From the NCBI RefSeq assembly GCF_022376445.1, contig NW_025955738.1:1-12116 (forward strand): DNA of 12,116 nucleotides, written 5' to 3'. Every line of letters starts with the position of its first letter. Within the stretch, counting starts at the first letter, position 1. The notes below the pieces were generated by a model, which was given only the letters and a program-made list of their open reading frames with translations, had not been told where the DNA came from and searched no databases. This DNA is from Fomitopsis serialis. Its lineage: Eukaryota; Basidiomycota; Agaricomycetes; Polyporales; Fomitopsidaceae. The translations under genes and the position numbers were made by a program. Below, in pieces: positions 7,606-12,116 of this stretch.

Positions 7606-9750
7606 ATGTCCGCTGCGGGTCCTCTGGCTGTACTGAAGGAGCTGCCGACGCCATACGTCCTCACACTCCTTGCTGTATTCTCTTACTTGCTGTATCTCCA
7701 GGTGACCCGCCGGTCGCATCTCAGGTTGCCTCCCGGTCCCCGTGGACTACCCTTCATCGGCAATGCGCTGCAAATTCCGCCCGAGCGTGCATGGGTCACC
7801 TTCGCAAAGTGGTCTGAGACATATGGTGAGCCTTCAGTACTACACCCTCGACATCGGTACTCATTGCGCTCTCAACCGTCAGGTGGCATTATGCATCTGT
7901 CGGCCCTCGGGAAGCCGACGATAGTGCTCAGTTCTCCCGAAATCGTCAACGAGCTGCTCGAGAAACGGAGCGCGATATACTCGGACAGGCCCGTCCAGAC
8001 GATGACCAGTGAACTGTAAGCCATTCATCATATGATGGGAGTTTGCGGGGTATCTGCTGAATGAACGCACGTGCGCAGGATGGGATACGGGCCGTTCCTG
8101 CCAGTATGTGCATACGGGAGCTGGCACAGGGAAGGTCGCAGGATCATGGCGGGCGCGCTGAGTGCGAGCAAGATGGCGGACATCCGCCAGCTCCAGATGC
8201 AGAAGACGAGCCGACTCCTGACGAAGTTGTTGAACAATCCCGAGGACCTCTGGTCTCATATGCGATGGTCAGTACTGGCGGCATACCCTCCATGGGTGCG
8301 TTGACATTGATGTCATTTGAAGGTTCATCGCGAGTATCTCTTTCGGCGTCAGCCACGGATACAACGTGGAGAGCCTCGAGGACCCGCTGGTCCGGCTGGC
8401 TGAGCGGGCGAATCTTGAGTACTGCTTGGCGGCTGTACCGGGGGCGTTCTTGGTCGATGTGATACCTGCATGTGCGTCGGACCATACCTGTCTGTCCCAA
8501 AGGTTAGCTGATGTATTGCAGTGCAATACGTGCCTGACTGGTTCCCGGGTGCTGGCTGGAAGCAAAAGCTCAAGGCGTGGCGTGGGACTACGGATCGTCT
8601 GAGGGACGAGCCGTTTGAGTACGTAAAAGAACAAGTGGTAGGTGTCCGCTTTGTGAGATGCTGGTTTTGGGCTCATGACAGTTCTATAGGCGAAAGGTAC
8701 AGCCCAGCCCTCGGTTACGGCAAGCCTCATCGAAGAGAATCCGAACCGGAGTGAGGAGGAAGAACGGCTGTTCAGATACATGTCGAGTTCAATCTATTCC
8801 GGTACGCCGCCATGTCGTGGTCTCTTCGTATCCTGACTTGCTGACCTTCGTATTATGATGCAGCTGGTGCAGACACGGTTCGTAGGCTCATACCAGTGGT
8901 TTTCCCTGTCTGACGTAGCTCTAGACCGTTTCCGCGATCGAGTCCTTCTTCATGGCCATGATGTTATACCCAGAGGTCCAGCGCAAAGCGCAACTTGAGC
9001 TCGACACAGTACTCGGGCCTGGCCATATCGCGAACTGGGATGACCTCCATAGATTGACATATATTCAAGCTCTGATATATGAGATCTACCGATGGAACCC
9101 GGTGGCTCCTATAGGTGAGTGTGGTGCTTGACTCAGTTCTGTACGAGATTGATACGGGCTCTCGAAGCACTGCCGCACAGGGTGACGCAAGACGACGTCT
9201 ACGAAGGATGCCACATTCCCGCGGGAGCTACGATTGTGGTCAATAACTGGTCAGTCGGCCTGCTGTTCTAGCTTGTGTATAGGCTCAAAATTATCAGGGC
9301 AATTCTGCACGACGCCGCTCTGTATCCTGAACCCTTCGAGTTTAAACCGGAGCGGTACTTGGATTCCAAGGCAACCGGACTAAACCCGGATCCTCGTCAG
9401 TTCGCCTTCGGATACGGCCGACGGTAAGTCGTACTCCACATGCAGAGGCGGGAAGGCTGAAAGGTTAATGCCTGATGTTCAGAGTGTGCCCGGGCAAAAC
9501 TCTTGCTGAGGACTCAGTCTTCATAGCTGTGACATCGACTCTCGCGTTGTTCGAAATATCCAAAGTGCTTGATGCCAATGGTGCACCTATCGAACCTGAC
9601 TCGACATTCGATGGCTTTATCTCGTGAGTTGCAGTTGTGAATCAGGTTTATCTCGCGGCTCATGAAGGACTTTGCAGGCACCCGCCTCGCTTCAGCGCTC
9701 GTGTGACTCCTCGTTTCCCCAACGTCGAGCGGATGATTCCCGCAGCATAA
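7606..9750 (+). CDS. Cytochrome P450 monooxygenase, membrane-anchored
   Basis: This is a haem-thiolate monooxygenase of the ER, using electrons from NADPH-P450 reductase; the substrate is unknown. Twelve exons join in phase: 7606-7825, 7883-8015, 8079-8267, 8323-8471, 8522-8637, 8690-8801, 8864-8877, 8925-9114, 9168-9249, 9298-9423, 9483-9623, 9678-9750. The product is 514 residues, a normal full length. In order: hydrophobic anchor (about 17-33), PPGP hinge (42-45), I-helix AGADTT (307-312), K-helix EIYR (364-367), PERY (419-422), haem loop FGYGRRVCPG (439-448) with Cys446 as the iron ligand. All catalytic motifs are intact. Overall sequence resembles the OrdA-like basidiomycete P450s; a CYP number cannot be given without a search. 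In the C-helix, Trp133 and the Arg pair 138-139 are spaced WxxxxR rather than WxxxR. Introns are 47-63 nt. The next gene on the same strand is a Zn2Cys6 regulator. Confidence 0.95.
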
Positions 9751-10378
9751 GGCTCGTTACTATAACCATGTTTCGTTCTAAGTTATCTTGCGCTTGTAGT
9801 GGTTGTGATCCGTATGTATTTGACTGAGCGGTTGAGGAAACGAGCGAGACATCATGTTGTGAGTTCCGATGTTTACACTTCGATGTCAATTCCAGACCAT
9901 TCGTTCCTTCTGTATATGTAGTTCTGACATGCACTGTGTTCCGGCTACTCAAGAACTGTCCGGAGGCCAAAGAACTCGGTCGGTCGCCATGCTTGGCAGC
10001 AATTTGTGCGTCGTGCGATGCGTCGCTGGTGCGGAGGTTGAGCGGGATAAGGAGATCAGGACGTTTCGCATTGTTCTCGTCTAACTTAGAACCCAATGTA
10101 CTTCCTACCTACTCCGCTCTGCTATGATGTTCCCCAAGGCTTTCCTGCTATTGTGCTGTGGGTCGAAGTCATCACCAGAACTCGAAGGACGGAGGCAAGC
10201 CGCTCAATTGAGCCGCGGCCCGGCACGCAGGCCCGGCTATCCCCGCGGGGAGGCCGGTGGCTGAGACTGAGGAGCTCTGCGACTTTGTAATCGTCGTTCC
10301 CACTCTCGTCTCGTTTTCTCGTCCGTGTCCTATCAGTGTCTGGTCATCGCATTTTTGCCCGAGCTCATCGCCTGTACG
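9751..10378 (+). promoter_or_regulatory. Intergenic region and regulator promoter
   Basis: No gene is supported. The left part is the P450 3' UTR. Two perfect palindromes lie in the right part: GCTCAATTGAGC (10202-10213) and CCCCGCGGGG (10241-10250). A pyrimidine-rich tract at about 10293-10325 precedes the regulator ATG. A 134-codon open frame on the minus strand (9692-10096) overlaps the P450 end and has no recognisable domain. Confidence 0.5.
10202..10213. promoter_or_regulatory. 12-bp palindrome in the regulator promoter
   Basis: GCTCAATTGAGC is a perfect dyad about 165 nt upstream of the regulator ATG. It could be a dimer-binding site, but no factor is known for it; function is speculative. 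Confidence 0.3.
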
Positions 10379-12116
10379 ATGCCGCCAACTAACGGGAGTG
10401 ACGAGGAGCAGTCCGCAGAGGCCAAGCCTTCGACATCGACCTCGAACCCGTCTGCCACTGGGAGCAGCACCAGCTCTATATTGAAGGAGAGGCGGTTCAA
10501 GCTCAGCAGGTTCGTCGCATAATCATTTATTTTGTCCTCATGCGTGTTGACAAGAGCTCTACGCCTGCAATTGTAGAGCGTGCGATCGGTGTCGGTGAGC
10601 ACTATGCTGCGTAGTCGAGAAACACAGCGCCGGGCTCACACTGGGACAGGCGTCGTAGGATCAAGTGCGACGAAGGGCACCCATGCCAGTCATGTCTCAC
10701 ATCCAACTCGTCATGTACATTCGAGGAGCCGGGCAAGCGGACACACCCGCACAAGTCAAAGTGAGTCATCTCCTCTACCCTAGTGGGTAATTCGCGCATT
10801 CCCTGGTTTCCTTCCGTGTCGTTTACCACCGGCGAGTTTGAGCGCTCTACGAGAAGTAAAGAGACACCCCGCCCTGTGTCTCTGGTCTGCGCTGGCGTTC
10901 AGTCGGGCAGCAGACGAATTATCGGCAAGCGCTTTCGCGAAGTGCACACAGGGGTCGGGTGGGCTCGGGTGGCCTAAGCACTCGCTTCTCCAGGATGGTT
11001 GGGGAGCCGTCATTGTATTTGGTAGAACCCATGGAGGTGTGTTGTGTATTTCATCGCGTCCAGGTGGACCACTGCTGAATCCCGTGTGGATTGGGGCCTC
11101 CCCACGGAATTGAGAAAGCTGAGCAGTGGGTTCCGCGCTTTCTCGTTACGAGAAACGGGCACGGAAACGGACGTCCATGATACCAGTGATGACGTCTGCT
11201 CGGATATAGTTTGCAGGCACCGTTGGCGGATTGAGCGTCCTCGAAGCGTCTGTCACCTGGGTATCTGACGCTCGAAGTCCTCGTGCCGGGGCCCTCCATA
11301 ATCGGGGAGGAAGCTGTAATTGATACAGGACACAAAGCGACAACCCTCCGCGAGGCAGGGGAGGATGGGTGAATACAGGACATGTGCCTCATTCTCGCCC
11401 GAAGGGTATCGTCTTTGAACAAGACGAGTTACTGTGTCGTCGGGCGCAGTCTACCACACAAAGCCCGGGTGTCGGTGCTACGTAGATCTACGTCAGTCAA
11501 GCGAGGACTGACGATAGATCTGACCGCACTTTTATGCTCGACAAGTCTTCAAGAATGGTGCAATACCAACTCCATTCACGCCCTAGAACCTAAACGTACC
11601 GTTCGCGGACATAGAGCGGATAGATTGCTAGGGCGAGGCATATTCTCATGCTCGTCTCTTTCAACTACCACTACGTCCTGCTGCTGGGCGCGATTTTATC
11701 TGGCCCACGTTTCTGTATATTCAGGGAACGTTGCTGACATCCCGCACCCATAGGCGTGCTGCGACCCTCGAGGATCGCATGCACCATTTGGAGACGCTGA
11801 TTCAAGCCATTCCTCCCGCCGTCTTCGCAGCCGGCGGCGCAGGAGCCGCTCCCCACACTCCCCGATCGACCCGAGCACCAGCCCGCACGCATCCTTCGCG
11901 AACTCGACGCACATCTTCCCAACAGCGGTCCCCCCGCCGTCCCTGAACTCATATCCCCTGATGAACCCCTCGACCTTCTTCGCACCCGTCAAGGCGACGC
12001 GCAATGCGAGTCCGAGCTTCTCAGGCGGGCAGAGCGGCAGCATAGTGGTCGACAACCTCATGGAAGACACTGCGCGGATGTCGCTGTCGTCTTCGTATCT
12101 GTACTTCGACGACGAG
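10379..12116 (+). CDS. Zn2Cys6 fungal transcription factor, 5' part, with frameshift
   Basis: This is a nuclear binuclear-zinc-cluster regulator that runs off the window. Exons: 10379-10509, 10577-10594, 10650-10760, and 11754 to the window end. A Ser/Thr-rich N-terminus precedes the cluster C-X2-C-X6-C-X5-C-X2-C-X6-C (Cys46, 49, 56, 62, 65, 72), then a basic linker (KRTHPHKSKR) and a short coiled coil (ATLEDRMHHLETLIQAI, about 90-106). The cluster is split over three exons, the middle only 18 nt. Intron 3 is 993 nt against 55-67 nt for the other two. In exon 4 the reading frame would stop at 11944-11946, but family-like sequence continues in another frame from about 11850 to the end (for example GGQSGSIVVDNLMEDTARMS). 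One missing base near 11846-11853 explains this: sequencing error, allele-specific defect or a dying gene. Targets are unknown; the adjacent P450 is a candidate by position only. Confidence 0.85.
11139..11155. repeat. 8-bp inverted repeat with 1-nt spacer
   Basis: TTTCTCGT at 11139-11146 and ACGAGAAA at 11148-11155 are exact reverse complements. GAGAAAGC (11112-11119) pairs alternatively with GCTTTCTC (11137-11144), so two competing stems are possible within the long intron. Confidence 0.85.
11480..11521. repeat. Hairpin with 15-bp arms inside intron 3
   Basis: AGATCTACGTCAGTC (11484-11498) pairs with GACTGACG-a-TAGATCT (11506-11521) across a 7-nt loop, with one bulged A. A 14-bp palindrome (ACGTAGATCTACGT, 11480-11493) overlaps the left arm. 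This is the strongest secondary structure I found in the window; it may be a transposon remnant or an RNA structure in the pre-mRNA. Confidence 0.85.

Larger units (their letters stand above)
10761..11753 (+). other. 993-bp intron of the regulator, with strong hairpins
   Basis: The donor is GTGAGT at 10761 and the acceptor CACCCATAG ends at 11753; the flanking codons join in phase and restore a continuous linker-to-coiled-coil segment, so this is one intron. It is about fifteen times longer than its neighbours. It holds a 15-bp hairpin with one bulge (11484-11521), a 14-bp palindrome overlapping it (11480-11493), and TTTCTCGT/ACGAGAAA with a 1-nt spacer (11139-11155). ATACAGGACA occurs twice (near 11323 and 11374). 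No open frame on either strand resembles a known protein. An inserted non-autonomous element is possible. Confidence 0.6.

Noticed and set aside
9692..10096. 134-codon open frame on the minus strand
   Set aside because: It overlaps the last P450 exon and its 3' UTR, has no domain, and lacks intron or codon-use support.
11051..11422. 123-codon minus-strand frame inside the long intron of the regulator
   Set aside because: No recognisable domain and no expression or splice support; treated as chance within non-coding DNA.

Overview
The window looks like nuclear DNA of an agaricomycete basidiomycete, most likely a polypore-type wood-decay fungus. The signs are many 47-67 bp GT-AG introns, several micro-exons, GC-rich coding exons, and four gene types typical of such genomes, all on the + strand: an F-box/leucine-rich-repeat gene, a mitochondrial carrier, a microsomal cytochrome P450 and a Zn2Cys6 transcription factor. 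The species assignment is inferred from protein character only.

Layout. At 279-1019 lies the N-terminal half of an F-box/LRR-type gene, and at about 3421-4460 the C-terminal half of the same kind of gene, with in-frame stops near its start. Between them are about 2.4 kb with no recognisable gene. The left part (about 1020-1890) is rich in short inverted repeats. The right part (about 1893-3180) is a degenerate minisatellite built on a 13-base core (GCATCGCCGAGCA) nested in 106-bp and 76-bp tandem units. The simplest reading is one F-box gene broken by inserted or expanded repeat DNA.

5322-6918 is a mitochondrial dicarboxylate-type carrier that I could splice completely (12 exons, 308 residues). 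7606-9750 is a complete class-II cytochrome P450 (12 exons, 514 residues) with membrane anchor, AGADTT, EIYR, PERY and haem-cysteine motifs. 10379 to the window end is the 5' part of a Zn2Cys6 transcription factor. Its zinc cluster is split over three exons, it has a 993-bp intron that is far longer than any other here, and it shows an apparent 1-base frameshift near 11846-11853.

How the genes relate. The carrier is a housekeeping metabolite exchanger of the inner mitochondrial membrane; the P450 is an ER-bound oxidase of unknown substrate; the downstream regulator could control neighbouring genes, but no backbone synthase is visible and no secondary-metabolite cluster can be claimed. I see no defence system, CRISPR array, rRNA, tRNA or recognisable transposase/reverse transcriptase. 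The points most worth a second look are the split F-box gene with its nested minisatellite, the oversized hairpin-bearing intron plus frameshift in the regulator, and the three micro-exons (11, 14 and 18 nt).
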